A stretch of DNA of 64,000 bases. Origin: Actinomycetota bacterium (GTDB taxonomy: Bacteria; Actinomycetota; Humimicrobiia; Hakubellales; JAMDDV01). This document shows positions 27,296 through 36,236 of the stretch, one piece after another. The DNA is taken from NCBI GenBank assembly GCA_023488455.1, contig JAMDDV010000010.1:1-64000 (forward strand), in the 5' to 3' direction. The position numbers were made by a program, and so were the translations under genes. Each line of letters starts with the position of its first letter. The stretch's first letter is position 1. A model generated the notes under the pieces. The model did not search any database, had not been told where the DNA came from, and was given only the letters and a program-made list of their open reading frames with translations.

Positions 27296-27761
27296 TATAG
27301 ATAACCTGATTTTAAGAGATGCAAGGAAAGAGGTTTATATTATTGATTCTTCTGTAATATTGAAGTGGTTTTGTACGGAAGATGAGGGCGATACAGAGAC
27401 TGCTGAAATAATATATAAAAGGGCGTTGGCAATGGATTGTCATTTAATATCTCCAGAGCTATTAATATTCGAGTTGCTGAACATTTTTAAGCACAGAACA
27501 GATTTTAGTGAATCAAAGTTAGAGGAGATCGTTAAAGATATTTTTGATATTTTTGTATTTACTCGTATAGATTACAAAACTTTCGTTGATGCATACAGTA
27601 TTGCAAGAAAAATAGAAGATTCAATATATGATTGTATTTACATAGCAATGTCGGAAAAATATAAAGTGCCACTTGTAACTGCGGATAAAAAACTTTATGA
27701 AAAAGCTAAAAGCTATGGGTATGATGTTATATTGTTATCTGATTTCGTAAAAATGTATTAA
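27270..27761 (+). CDS. PIN-domain toxin
   Basis: A 163-residue PIN ribonuclease. IIDSSVILKWF (Asp, about 25), LLIFELLNIF (Glu, about 68) and SIYDCIYIAMSEKY (Asp, about 121), followed by LVTADKKL, form the acidic catalytic set. It starts within the antitoxin gene, a coupling typical of type II modules. Its end overlaps the convergent PIN gene by four bases. The target RNA is unknown. Confidence 0.85.
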   Translation: MSYLEKSNNIDNLILRDARKEVYIIDSSVILKWFCTEDEGDTETAEIIYKRALAMDCHLISPELLIFELLNIFKHRTDFSESKLEEIVKDIFDIFVFTRIDYKTFVDAYSIARKIEDSIYDCIYIAMSEKYKVPLVTADKKLYEKAKSYGYDVILLSDFVKMY

Positions 27762-28195
27762 TGTAGTTTAGGAACCTGCAAATGCTCTATAAACTGTCGA
27801 ACAGTTAGGATCGGGATGCCTTGATAAATGCTAAGGTTCAGCAAGTGTCGATCACCGCTGACGATGAAGTCAACTTTGGCTTCAGCGGCGCATGTTAGCA
27901 CCTTCTCATCAGCAGGATCCTTAGCAATAGAGTCGATGGCCTTGGTATCACTTAGTATAAGAAGACCGTCTTGTTTTAAAAGTGTAATCAATTTATCTAT
28001 CTCTTCTTCGGTAATCTCATATTTGCGCCGTATACGGGGGTAACTTAACGTGGCACGAATTTCGGCAATAATATAGGGTGAGGTGACTAATATAAATTGC
28101 CGTTCACGCCAGGCATCCAGAATCTGAGCAGGTAGTCCCGTCTTAACTAAGAGACTGCTAACAAAGATATTGGTGTCAAGCACCACTTTTAGCAT
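27758..28195 (-). CDS. PIN-family toxin, COG1569 type
   Basis: A 145-residue PIN protein of the class annotated as a putative toxin-antitoxin component. VVLDTNIFVSSLL (Asp, about 6), a Glu in IIAEIRATLS, and IVSGDRHLLNL are the family marks, along with DPADEKVLTCAAEAKVDFI. It overlaps the Phd-like antitoxin gene by 20 bases and is co-transcribed with it. This is the third toxin gene within 3.1 kb. Confidence 0.85.
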   Translation of the reverse strand: MLKVVLDTNIFVSSLLVKTGLPAQILDAWRERQFILVTSPYIIAEIRATLSYPRIRRKYEITEEEIDKLITLLKQDGLLILSDTKAIDSIAKDPADEKVLTCAAEAKVDFIVSGDRHLLNLSIYQGIPILTVRQFIEHLQVPKLH

Positions 28196-28463
28196 TGGCA
28201 GACCTTATAGCAGCTATTGCTTCAGATACATCTTGCTGTACTTCCTCCGGCGAGACTTCCGGCAGGTGACTGCGAATATGATCGATCACCTGGAAACGGG
28301 CTTCCCGTTCGGCGATTAGGTGCTCATACATCTCGACTGGAATAATAGCGACCAAAGGTTTGCTAGAACGCTCTACAATCACCACCTGCTTGCCGTAATG
28401 AACATTTCCTAATATGTCAGAAAATCTACTACGCGCGTCTCGTGCGCCTATTCTCTCGACCAT
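28176..28463 (-). CDS. Phd/YefM-type antitoxin
   Basis: A 95-residue antitoxin with an N-terminal Phd/YefM DNA-binding fold: ARDARSRFSDILGNVHYGKQ and VVIVERSSKPLVAIIPVEMY. The C-terminal half is acidic and probably disordered until it binds the PIN toxin. The ATG is preceded by AAGGAGAAGAGG on the - strand. A consensus promoter lies 29 bases upstream. Confidence 0.85.
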   Translation of the reverse strand: MVERIGARDARSRFSDILGNVHYGKQVVIVERSSKPLVAIIPVEMYEHLIAEREARFQVIDHIRSHLPEVSPEEVQQDVSEAIAAIRSANAKSGA

Positions 28464-28491
28464 TTTCCTCTTCTCCTTATTTGTGCGATTT

Positions 28492-28520
28492 AGTGTATTA
28501 TGTTGATATCATAATGTCAA
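28492..28520 (-). promoter_or_regulatory. Promoter of the Phd-PIN module
   Basis: On the - strand, TTGACA (28515-28520) and TACACT (28492-28497) are spaced by 17 bases, matching a housekeeping sigma promoter. The spacer contains GATATC. Repeated ACATTAT units immediately upstream (28525-28545) may be extra operator half-sites. The distance to the antitoxin ATG is 29 bases from the -10. Confidence 0.7.
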
Positions 28521-28598
28521 TAGTATACATTATGTACATTATTTATATAAATTATTGTTCATAACCATGTTAATTAATATGAAGTATTTTTAAGTCAC

Positions 28599-29378
28599 TT
28601 AGGGTTTTGGGTAGCGAAAATGCCCTACGATTTTGTAGGATAAGAGGAAGTCGTTCTCGATCACGTATCCCGGGTCTGCGGTGTTGTGGATAACAAGTGG
28701 AATACCATCTTCGCTTCGCTTATCGGATATTATCCCGCAGGTTTCTGCCCAGTCATCTCCTTCAGTGCTGAAGTAGACGAAATCGCCTGCTTGCCATTGT
28801 GCCACGTTCTCGGGATCGTCCTTGTTGAATTCATTAGTTAAAACCAACCCGTTTCGCTTAAAGAACACCATCTGATTGGGTGTTCTTCTGAAGTCGATGT
28901 TCTTATCGATCTCCTTGACCTCATAGAGTTCCCATGGATACTGGTCCTTGGCAGCCAGCATATCCTGGTAGACCAGTTCGCGAAGATCGATGCCCGAATT
29001 CTTAAGCGCCCTTGTTATCACGTCTGCCGCAGTTCCCTCGCTGTCGGGCGGATATCCACCTTCGTAATATCCGCCCTTATTTACAACTCTTTCCTCAACC
29101 TGCTTTTTGGCGTCTGCAAGGATCTTAGCCTGTGTTTCGTTTAATACGGTGTTTATTGCTGTTGTCTCTGGGGTTGTCTCTTCTATAATTGTTGTTTCGG
29201 TAACGGATTCCACGGTGACGGTCATCTCGGCAGTTTCCGTTGTTGTCGTGGGTGGGGCATTAGCTTCTGAGATCTGTTGTGCGACCGCATCGGGTTTGTA
29301 TAAAAAAAACAGGGTGGCCAGTTGAATAACTGCTATGAGAAAGATCGATGCTAAAAGGAACTTGTTACCCCGTCTCAA
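28599..29378 (-). CDS. Exported DUF1287 protein with Thr/Glu-rich linker
   Basis: A 259-residue protein with an N-terminal membrane anchor or signal (about 7-27), a disordered linker rich in Thr and Glu (about 40-80), and a C-terminal DUF1287 domain. Family segments seen are YYEGGYPPDSEGTAADVI, then IDFRRTPNQMVFFKR and GDFVYFST. DUF1287 is, from memory, related to papain-like or NlpC-type folds, and a late VIHNT His fits, but activity is unproven. The start is TTG 29378. The linker style recurs in other surface proteins of this window. Confidence 0.75.
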   Translation of the reverse strand: MRRGNKFLLASIFLIAVIQLATLFFLYKPDAVAQQISEANAPPTTTTETAEMTVTVESVTETTIIEETTPETTAINTVLNETQAKILADAKKQVEERVVNKGGYYEGGYPPDSEGTAADVITRALKNSGIDLRELVYQDMLAAKDQYPWELYEVKEIDKNIDFRRTPNQMVFFKRNGLVLTNEFNKDDPENVAQWQAGDFVYFSTEGDDWAETCGIISDKRSEDGIPLVIHNTADPGYVIENDFLLSYKIVGHFRYPKP

Positions 29379-29436
29379 GGTGCCTGCCTCTGATTATCAG
29401 GTTAAAATTAATCTATGTAAATTAAAAAATCAAATA

Positions 29437-29634
29437 TTATTTCCTCTGCCACTTCAAGAAGTTTTCGATTGACCTGTCATATGTTTTCTCTCCGGCTGGA
29501 GGAAATAGGCAGCCGACCAGTTCGCCATAACGCTTGTGATAAGCGATGCACTTACAGCAGTAGCCCTTGCGCTCACAAGGATCGTAAGTACAGGTGCATG
29601 ATTTCAGATTTGCTTCATAGTCATCGCAGGCCAA
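29437..29634 (-). CDS. Small Cys-rich protein, DUF6485 type
   Basis: A 65-residue cytosolic protein with eight cysteines, most in SCTCTYDPCERKGYCCKC. That pattern fits DUF6485, a small family I recall from anaerobes. The cysteines probably bind zinc or an Fe-S cluster (inference). The start is TTG 29634, seven bases after AGGAG on the - strand. The function is unknown. Confidence 0.7.
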   Translation of the reverse strand: MACDDYEANLKSCTCTYDPCERKGYCCKCIAYHKRYGELVGCLFPPAGEKTYDRSIENFLKWQRK

Positions 29635-29718
29635 TATTGTTCTCCTTTTCGAGCTGCTAAATGCGGACTTATTTTAAGATATTATATCAGAACCCATTAC
29701 GTCGGAATCACAAATTTA

Positions 29719-30231
29719 TTAGAGCTCAAGCGCTCTTATGATCTCCCTGCAAAATGCTGGCAGGTCATCTGGCTTCCTGGAGGTTATAATGTTTCCGTCT
29801 ACTACTACATCACTGTCCTCAAATATGGCTCCAGCGTTAATTACATCATCACGAACTGCCTTATAGCAGGTTGCCCGCTTACCGGATAGCACCTTTGCGG
29901 ATATCATTAGCTGGGGTCCATGACAGATTCCGGCGATTATCTTACCCATCTCGTTTGCCTTTGCAACGAATTCCACCATCTTGTCAAATATCCTCATCTT
30001 ATCAGGTGCATGTCCTCCTGGGATGATGATGGCATCGAAGTTTGCAGGTGATATATCACCAATAGTGGCGTCTGCTGTAACTGGATAACCGTGCTTTCCA
30101 TGATAGACTTTCTCTCCTGTGCCGATCACGGTGACCTGCGCCCCCGCCTCGATCATCCTGTAGTACGGGTATATCAGCTCTGCATCCTCAAACTCCTTCT
30201 CAACCAGTATGGCGATCTTTTTATGGTTCAT
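29719..30231 (-). CDS. DJ-1/PfpI family protein
   Basis: A 170-residue member of the DJ-1/PfpI class of glutamine-amidotransferase-like folds. IIAGICHGPQLMISA holds the nucleophile-elbow Cys and His, and the acidic residue lies in the FEDAELIYP segment. Family members are proteases, chaperones or deglycases for methylglyoxal adducts. I choose the ATG at 30231, five bases after GGAGG; the ATG at 30243 is upstream of that site. Confidence 0.85.
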   Translation of the reverse strand: MNHKKIAILVEKEFEDAELIYPYYRMIEAGAQVTVIGTGEKVYHGKHGYPVTADATIGDISPANFDAIIIPGGHAPDKMRIFDKMVEFVAKANEMGKIIAGICHGPQLMISAKVLSGKRATCYKAVRDDVINAGAIFEDSDVVVDGNIITSRKPDDLPAFCREIIRALEL

Positions 30232-30258
30232 CTTGTCCTCCATTATTAATAACTATTA

Positions 30259-30288
30259 TTGATATTAATCTTTAAACCAAACTATAAT
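30259..30288 (+). promoter_or_regulatory. Promoter upstream of the winged-helix regulator
   Basis: TTGATA (30259-30264) and a perfect TATAAT (30283-30288) are 18 bases apart on the + strand, in the divergent gap between the PfpI gene and the regulator. It would give a leader of about 85 bases before TTG 30380. Confidence 0.55.
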
Positions 30289-30379
30289 GATGACAAAGAA
30301 TTCACTCTCTGCAATAATTGTAACAAATATTTGAATTAAAGATATTCCGAGATCAAAGTATTTAGGGATCGGGGCGATA

Positions 30380-31051
30380 TTGAAAGAGTTATCGGTATTT
30401 TCAATTGACAGGATAAAAAAGGATATAAATGACTCACTGAGGTCGGTCTCTCTGAAGTTTGCATGGGAGGATATCAAGCTTGCAAAGGGAGGCACGGCTC
30501 ACGGAGAGGGTGATGTCCTCATATTTGATTTAAGAGGTGTCTCGGGGGGTGACCTTCCATTGCTTATTGAAAAGATTTCAGCCAATTTTGATCCACAGCA
30601 GCTGAAGAAATCGATTGCGGTTTTTGAAATGGATCAGGCATCAGTTAAAGTTGCGGAGATATTTGGAGATTTCGTATTTGAACCGATAAACAAAAATGAA
30701 CTGAAGCTAAGGGTTGAGAAGATACTCAGCGTTATAAAGCCCAGAAAATTAAAGGTCATCGCACCTGATGTAAAGGAGATAAAGATAGATACGGAGAGCT
30801 ATCAAGCCTTCTTGGGGAGCGAGCTCCTGGATTTGACCTACAAGGAGTTTGAATTGTTGAAGTTCCTGCTTGATAACAAGGGCAAGGCATTTACACGACA
30901 AGTGCTGCTCAGCCAGGTATGGGGGTATGACTATTACGGTGGCACCAGGACCGTTGATGTGCACATCAGACGGCTGCGTTCGAAGTTAGGAGATACTACG
31001 GGAGAGCTAATTCAGACGGTCCGGAACATTGGTTACAGATTTTCGAAATAG
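30380..31051 (+). CDS. OmpR/GlnR-type winged-helix transcriptional regulator, orphan
   Basis: A 223-residue regulator. The C-terminal winged-helix domain (about 130-223) is clear: [19 protein letters not shown], then [20 protein letters not shown] and [10 protein letters not shown]. The N-terminal 115 residues resemble a receiver domain but lack an evident phosphorylatable Asp pocket, as in actinobacterial GlnR. No histidine kinase is adjacent. The start is TTG 30380, and the gene is followed by the redox pair, which it may control (inference). Confidence 0.8.
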   Translation: MKELSVFSIDRIKKDINDSLRSVSLKFAWEDIKLAKGGTAHGEGDVLIFDLRGVSGGDLPLLIEKISANFDPQQLKKSIAVFEMDQASVKVAEIFGDFVFEPINKNELKLRVEKILSVIKPRKLKVIAPDVKEIKIDTESYQAFLGSELLDLTYKEFELLKFLLDNKGKAFTRQVLLSQVWGYDYYGGTRTVDVHIRRLRSKLGDTTGELIQTVRNIGYRFSK

Positions 31052-31075
31052 CTTAAATGAACTCAAGGAGATAGC

Positions 31076-31351
31076 ATGCTAAAAGTAGAAGGAAAAAACA
31101 AAAAGGGTGATGTGAAGCTTTTTGCGCTCAGCACCTGCGTCTGGTGCAGTAAGACGAGGAACCTTCTGGATGAAAACAAGATAGAATACGAGTACATATA
31201 TTTGGATCAGCTGCATGGAAGTGAGCGAGAGACAGCTTTAAAAGATATGCATAGGTTATCGTCTGGTGAGTCTTTCCCCACGATTTATATAAATGGTGAA
31301 GTAATTGTTGGATTTAAAGAAGAAGAGATAAAGAGGGCGCTAAACCTATGA
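31076..31351 (+). CDS. Glutaredoxin-like protein
   Basis: A 91-residue thioredoxin-fold protein with the active-site pair Cys21-x-x-Cys24 (STCVWCSKT) and cis-Pro region ESFPTIYINGE, ending in VGFKEEEI. The CVWC motif suits a FTR- or thioredoxin-reductase-driven redoxin rather than a glutathione-bound one. The start is ATG 31076, after AAGGAG. It overlaps the FTR-rubredoxin gene by four bases, so the two likely act together. Confidence 0.9.
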   Translation: MLKVEGKNKKGDVKLFALSTCVWCSKTRNLLDENKIEYEYIYLDQLHGSERETALKDMHRLSSGESFPTIYINGEVIVGFKEEEIKRALNL

Positions 31352-31863
31352 GTCAGGATTTTGGCGAAGAGGTTATTTCACTGTACGAAAAGCTTGATAG
31401 GGAAGCAAAGGCTGGTGGTTATAACCTCAATCCGGATAAAGGCTTCACACTGAACCTTGTTAAAGGTTTATACGAAAATGAACGGAGATATGGCTACATG
31501 TCGTGTCCATGCAGGCTTGCTATAGGGAACAGAGCGGATGATCTGGATATAATTTGTCCCTGTGACTATCGTGATCCTGATTTAAATCAGTATGATACTT
31601 GCTATTGTGGTCTCTATGTTAGCAGCAAATTGATAAAAAATAATAGAAAACCGTCTTCAATTCCAGAAAGGCGCCCATCGAGAGAACTAAGGCAGAAAAG
31701 AGGGGTTAATTTGCAAGAAGGTGCTTTGGCCAAGGGCGAGTCCAGAATAAAGGTCTGGCGTTGCAGGGTCTGCGGCTATCTCTGTGCGCGTGAAGAGCCA
31801 CCGGAAAAGTGCCCCGTATGTAAAGCTGATAAGGATAGGTTTGAAGTTTTCGTGCTAAAGTAA
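31348..31863 (+). CDS. Ferredoxin-thioredoxin reductase catalytic subunit fused to rubredoxin
   Basis: A 171-residue two-domain redox protein. Residues 1-95 match the FTR catalytic (beta) chain: CPC at 53-55, CPC at 70-72 and CYC at 85-87, holding a 4Fe-4S cluster beside a redox disulfide. The last pair is CYC where plant and cyanobacterial FTRs have CHC. Residues 134-171 form a rubredoxin-like domain with Cys139, 142, 155 and 158. The overlapping glutaredoxin gene is the probable disulfide substrate. Confidence 0.88.
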   Translation: MSQDFGEEVISLYEKLDREAKAGGYNLNPDKGFTLNLVKGLYENERRYGYMSCPCRLAIGNRADDLDIICPCDYRDPDLNQYDTCYCGLYVSSKLIKNNRKPSSIPERRPSRELRQKRGVNLQEGALAKGESRIKVWRCRVCGYLCAREEPPEKCPVCKADKDRFEVFVLK

Positions 31864-31979
31864 GATTTGCGGTAATTTGATATAATTTTCGTATCCAGAA
31901 ATTTGATTTTTTACCTTAAGATTAATTCGCAATAATCCGATAATTACTATCGTATTCTATATTTAACCAGGGGAGTAGA

Positions 31980-34556
31980 TTGAGCCTTCGCAGGAAGATG
32001 CTGATTATCATCAGCATGATATTTTTGATTGTAGTGGTATTTCTATATTTATATTCAAAATACATGTTTCTTGACGAATTCATGGCAATGGATGAAAAAA
32101 GTGCCAAGGATAACATTAAACGTGTACTGAATATTTTGGATTATGAAATTTCATCTTTTAGTGCTGTGGTCGCTGACTGGTCCTCATGGGATGATACTTA
32201 TAAGTTTATACAGGACGCAAATGAAGATTATATTAATTCTAATCTCGTTGATTCGACTTTCACAAATCTTAATATCAGTCTGATGATGTTCGTTGATAAC
32301 AATGGCAAAGTTGTTTACGGTAAAGCTGTCAATCTTGAGAATGGAAGCGAAATGCCAATACCTGATAGCTTTAAACAGTATCTTGCTCTAAATAATCATC
32401 TTATTAACCTCCACAATAAAGAAGGCTATGTATCTGGGATAATACTTCTTCCTGAGAATCCAATGATTGTGATCTCAAGGCCTATTCTTTCTAGCAACGA
32501 TGAGAGTCCGATTCGTGGCACTCTGATTATGGGACGTTATTTTGACTCAATAATTCTTGATAAATTTTCGAAAATTGCTAATTTATCGCTAAAAATGAGC
32601 CGAATTGATGATACGGAGATGTCCTCGGACCTTAAATTAGCGCTTTCAAGTTTATCAACTAACAAAACTATTGTTGCAAAAACATTAAGCTCAAAGTTTA
32701 TCGCAGGATATGCGCTTATAAATGATATCAATAGAAAACCAGCTTTGTTGTTAAGGGCTGATACTCCCAGAAATTTTTACCAACAAGGAAAAAACTTAAT
32801 CAGCAGTTATTTGTTTTCGCTGGGCTTAGTGGGCTTGTTATTGGCAGGATTCAGTCTCTTGATTTCGGATAGGGTGTTTTTTTCCAGGATAGCAAGGTTG
32901 AGCAATGAAGTGACCAGTATTGGTGCAAGAGAAGATATTTCAGCAAGAGTTTTTATAGTCGGGAAAGATGAGATATCAAAGATGGCAGGTGCGGTAAACG
33001 ATATGCTTGCGGCGCTAGAACATTCGCAGGAGAAGCTACAAGAGGAAGAGGGTAGGTATCATACGATTTTTGAAGAATCACCGATTTCTTTATGGGAGCA
33101 AGATTTTTCGGAGGTAAAAAAATATATAGAAGAATTGCGGAACGCAGGAGTAGAAGATTTCAGGCTGTTTTTTAAGGAACACCCTGAAGAGGTTTCCAAA
33201 TGTATTAAATTAGTTAATGTTATAGATGTAAATAAAGCTTCACTTGAATTATTTAATGTAGGAAGCAAGGAACTGTTTATAAAAGATTTCGATAGATTCT
33301 TTCCCCAAGATGCTATAGATACTTTTAGAGAAGAACTCATTTTTATTGCTGAGGATAAGACCAGTTTTGAAGGGGAATTAATTGCTCTCACTTTAAATGG
33401 GGAAAAGGTTAATATTTATCTCAAATGGGCGGTAGTTCCTGGTAATGAGACTTCATATTCGAGGTTACTTTTTTCTGTGATTGATATAACTGAGAATAAA
33501 AGAGCTGAAGAAAAATTAAAGCATCTTTCTACGCACGATTCATTGACTAATCTTTACAACAGGACTTTCTTTGAAGAACAGATGAAACTTTTATCCATGG
33601 AAAGAGATATTAGTGTGGGAATACTTATGATTGATTTGGATGGATTGAAATATGTAAACGATGTGTTTGGTCATAGGCATGGCGACAAACTTCTAATCAA
33701 TTTATCCAGTATATTATTAAAAACCTTCAGACCATCAGATGTTATTGCCCGCATTGGTGGAGACGAGTTTGCTGTGCTGGTGAGGAACGTTGATTATGCT
33801 GCACTTAAGGGAATTTCAGAGAGGGTAAAGAGTAACATTGAGTTACATAATCAAAGACTGGGTAAACGTCAAAATCCAATAAGCATCTCCATTGGTATTG
33901 CACTGAAGGATTCTAACTTGAAGACGATTGAAAAGACCTTTAAGGAAGCGGATGAGGATCTTTTCAGAGATAAGATTCCAAAAAGAGAAGATGTTAGGAA
34001 ATCAATTCTAAATGTAATCAAGGCAACAATGTACGAAAAAGATCATCCGACAGAGGAACATATGAGAAGGTTGAAAGATTTGGCTGACAGGTTTGGAGAA
34101 GCGATGGATCTTTCAAATGAGGATAGTATTAAACTCGTTCTCACTACCGAGTTGCATGATATAGGAAAGATAATGGTTCCTGACTATATCTTAAATAAAG
34201 AGGGACCGCTTTCGATGGGGGAGTTTCAGGTTATCGAAAAACATACTGAGGCAGGATACCGAATAGCCAAGGCTACTCCAGAGATTGCGCATATAGCTGA
34301 TTTTATACTTTATTCCCACGAAAGGTGGGACGGTAACGGCTATCCCGGGAGATTAAAAGGGGAAGCTATCCCTCTAATATCGCGTATGGCGTTCATCCTT
34401 GATGCGTACGATGCCATGACCAATGATAGACCCTACAGGAAAGCTCTCTCTCGAGAAGAGGCTGTCAATGAACTTAGAGAAAATGCAAATACACAATTTG
34501 ACCCAAATCTGATAAAAATTTTTATTAATGATGTATTGAAAAAAAGCAATTTCTAA
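31980..34556 (+). CDS. Membrane sensor with CHASE4-like, HAMP, PAS, GGDEF and HD-GYP domains
   Basis: An 858-residue cyclic-di-GMP signalling protein. TM1 spans about 8-27, an extracytoplasmic CHASE4-like sensor 35-265, TM2 275-298, HAMP 298-350, a PAS-like region 355-505, GGDEF about 515-665 and HD-GYP about 680-850. The GGDEF core RIGGDEF (593-597) is intact and RPSD lies five residues before it, a product-inhibition I-site. HD-GYP keeps LHDIGKI (726) and HERWDGNGYPG. Both synthesis and breakdown are thus possible. The start is TTG 31980, behind GGGGAG. Confidence 0.9.
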   Translation: MSLRRKMLIIISMIFLIVVVFLYLYSKYMFLDEFMAMDEKSAKDNIKRVLNILDYEISSFSAVVADWSSWDDTYKFIQDANEDYINSNLVDSTFTNLNISLMMFVDNNGKVVYGKAVNLENGSEMPIPDSFKQYLALNNHLINLHNKEGYVSGIILLPENPMIVISRPILSSNDESPIRGTLIMGRYFDSIILDKFSKIANLSLKMSRIDDTEMSSDLKLALSSLSTNKTIVAKTLSSKFIAGYALINDINRKPALLLRADTPRNFYQQGKNLISSYLFSLGLVGLLLAGFSLLISDRVFFSRIARLSNEVTSIGAREDISARVFIVGKDEISKMAGAVNDMLAALEHSQEKLQEEEGRYHTIFEESPISLWEQDFSEVKKYIEELRNAGVEDFRLFFKEHPEEVSKCIKLVNVIDVNKASLELFNVGSKELFIKDFDRFFPQDAIDTFREELIFIAEDKTSFEGELIALTLNGEKVNIYLKWAVVPGNETSYSRLLFSVIDITENKRAEEKLKHLSTHDSLTNLYNRTFFEEQMKLLSMERDISVGILMIDLDGLKYVNDVFGHRHGDKLLINLSSILLKTFRPSDVIARIGGDEFAVLVRNVDYAALKGISERVKSNIELHNQRLGKRQNPISISIGIALKDSNLKTIEKTFKEADEDLFRDKIPKREDVRKSILNVIKATMYEKDHPTEEHMRRLKDLADRFGEAMDLSNEDSIKLVLTTELHDIGKIMVPDYILNKEGPLSMGEFQVIEKHTEAGYRIAKATPEIAHIADFILYSHERWDGNGYPGRLKGEAIPLISRMAFILDAYDAMTNDRPYRKALSREEAVNELRENANTQFDPNLIKIFINDVLKKSNF

Positions 34557-34593
34557 TATTCATGAATTACAACAGCAAATTCTTTCTTTATGT

Positions 34594-35103
34594 TCACTCC
34601 CTCGCTAAATCGTCAATGCGATTATTGGATTCTAAGGCCTTTTTGGCATCGCTGCACATATTTTCGAGACACCATCGACTATACCAACCAGCGAGCAGTA
34701 GGCCGATCATTTTCCAAAAAAGAGATCGGGGAAGATCGTATGTAATTCCAAAAGTTAGACGTGTTTCACTGCCTATTGGCTCGATAGTAAACCACATTTC
34801 ATAATTTTTCATAATGATGATTTTAGGTTTGCCAATGGTTCGCCAAACTCTCTCCTTACCTGGTATCCACTTTATTACAGTTTCGGTAAAATCAATCGTT
34901 AACCCCAAAACCTTACCATAACATCGGTAGGTAGCGCCCGCGCCGGTTGGGTTTTGAGACAGTATTTCTAAATTCAATTTGCTTCCCATTAAGGGCATCG
35001 AACTTTTCATCATGTGCCAGCCGGTATTATGGATATCGTCAACATAGGCAAATACAACATCTGCGGAAGCTTTAATCTCAGTTGTTTCTGTAATTGTCTT
35101 CAT
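34594..35103 (-). CDS. SRPBCC (START-like) family protein
   Basis: A 169-residue protein of the polyketide-cyclase/START-like superfamily, beginning ITETTEIKASADVVFAYVDD, the usual first strand and helix. Such proteins bind hydrophobic ligands. The start has AAAGGA six bases before ATG on the - strand, so the gene looks intact even though the genes upstream of it are truncated. Ligand unknown. Confidence 0.7.
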   Translation of the reverse strand: MKTITETTEIKASADVVFAYVDDIHNTGWHMMKSSMPLMGSKLNLEILSQNPTGAGATYRCYGKVLGLTIDFTETVIKWIPGKERVWRTIGKPKIIIMKNYEMWFTIEPIGSETRLTFGITYDLPRSLFWKMIGLLLAGWYSRWCLENMCSDAKKALESNNRIDDLARE

Positions 35104-35121
35104 AAAGTATCCTTTCTATAG

Positions 35122-35553
35122 TTAACCGCAAGGTTTTCCTGCATTCGTTTGATATAATGCTTTCCACCCCAACCTCTTAGCGAAAGATAGGTAGGCAAAC
35201 GTATCAAAAAGTACCAGTTTTGAAACCATCTGTGGATAACGACTGTAGAATGTCATTCCAACTGCCGCACCCAAATCATGGATGCCTAAGATTATCTTCT
35301 CTTCCCCCATTTTGTTCAGAAATCGTTTTATAATCTCTGCGTAAGATTCCAGTTTGTAGTCGAAATTCTCTGGTTTATCGGACCTTGCCCATCCTGGCAG
35401 ATCAAGGGCATACACACGATAGTACTGGGAAAGAACATCAATCTGGTTTCTATATAGAAACGAAGAAGTTGGTGTTCCATGGAGCAGGAGTATAGGTTCC
35501 CCTTGGCCTTCGACATCATAGTAAATTTTCAAACCATTTAACGCTATGTACAC
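35122..35553 (-). pseudogene. Truncated alpha/beta hydrolase, haloalkane-dehalogenase-like
   Basis: Only the N-terminal half (143 aa) of an alpha/beta hydrolase of about 280 residues remains. LLLHGTPTSSFLYRNQ is the oxyanion-hole region, and GIHDLGAAVGM is a nucleophile elbow with Asp, as in haloalkane dehalogenases. The acid, His and cap are missing, and the last residues (QTNAGKPCG) do not fit the family. It ends 18 bases before the SRPBCC gene, consistent with a deletion. Probably non-functional. Confidence 0.7.
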
Positions 35554-35559
35554 AATGTT

Positions 35560-35637
35560 TTATCTCCCAAATAATTTCTTTAACTTTGCAAATCTCTTAC
35601 CCCATTTAGCCAGTTTCTTGTTTGGATAGCGCTCAAG
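35560..35637 (-). pseudogene. Orphan C-terminal relic between two truncated genes
   Basis: In the frame shifted from the end of the amidohydrolase fragment, 25 codons read LERYPNKKLAKWGKRFAKLK plus KLFGR and a stop. The basic, codon-like tail has no start of its own and looks like the end of some other gene left by a deletion or frameshift. I do not recognise its source. Confidence 0.3.
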
Positions 35638-36169
35638 CCAGGAGCTTTTCTGTTTCGGCAAACTGCGCATCAGCATCAAGGTCGGTTGGGCCAAAAACAT
35701 CGGCAATAGCAGTCTGGATGAAAGTCTTCATCCCTACCTGTCCCAGTGCCTCAGCTGTTTGACGACTGGTCTCGAAAGTTATCGCATCAGTTGCCGCATT
35801 TGCTAATGTGGTACCGGCGAGTAGCATCTCGGCTGCAGCCAGACGTGAAGCAGCCAACATAATCTCAGGCGTAGCACGGAAAGCTAAAGCTGTATCCTCG
35901 CCGGCGGTTTTTTCAAAACCAAATCCCACCATCGTGCCCTTGTAAAGCGAGGTAATAGTGTGTATGTGGCCGTTGATAAGACCAGGCATCGCTACCATTC
36001 CTAAAGCATCGATCTGTTTTTCTGTGGAGTATTTGCTTGCAATTTCTGATGCTTTTCCTATGGCTTTTATTTTTTGTCCTTCAACAACAATGCTTCCTTC
36101 ATCAATAATTTCGTTCCTGTTGTTAACAGTTACGATCAGAGCATTTTTAATGATATAGCTTTTGTTCAT
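35633..36169 (-). pseudogene. Truncated amidohydrolase (SsnA/Atz/cytosine-deaminase superfamily)
   Basis: The first 178 residues of a metal-dependent amidohydrolase normally near 450. It has IVVEGQKIKAIGKASE (beta-sandwich part) and the first metal motif, AMPGLINGHIHTIT. The later metal ligands are absent because a TGA ends the frame at 35633, and downstream sequence continues in another frame with unrelated content. Likely a 5' remnant without activity. Confidence 0.7.
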
Positions 36170-36236
36170 ATGTTGACTCTTTTCTTAATTAATATGCAGG
36201 TATTTCTTAAAGTTTGGTATAGCCATATCTATGATA

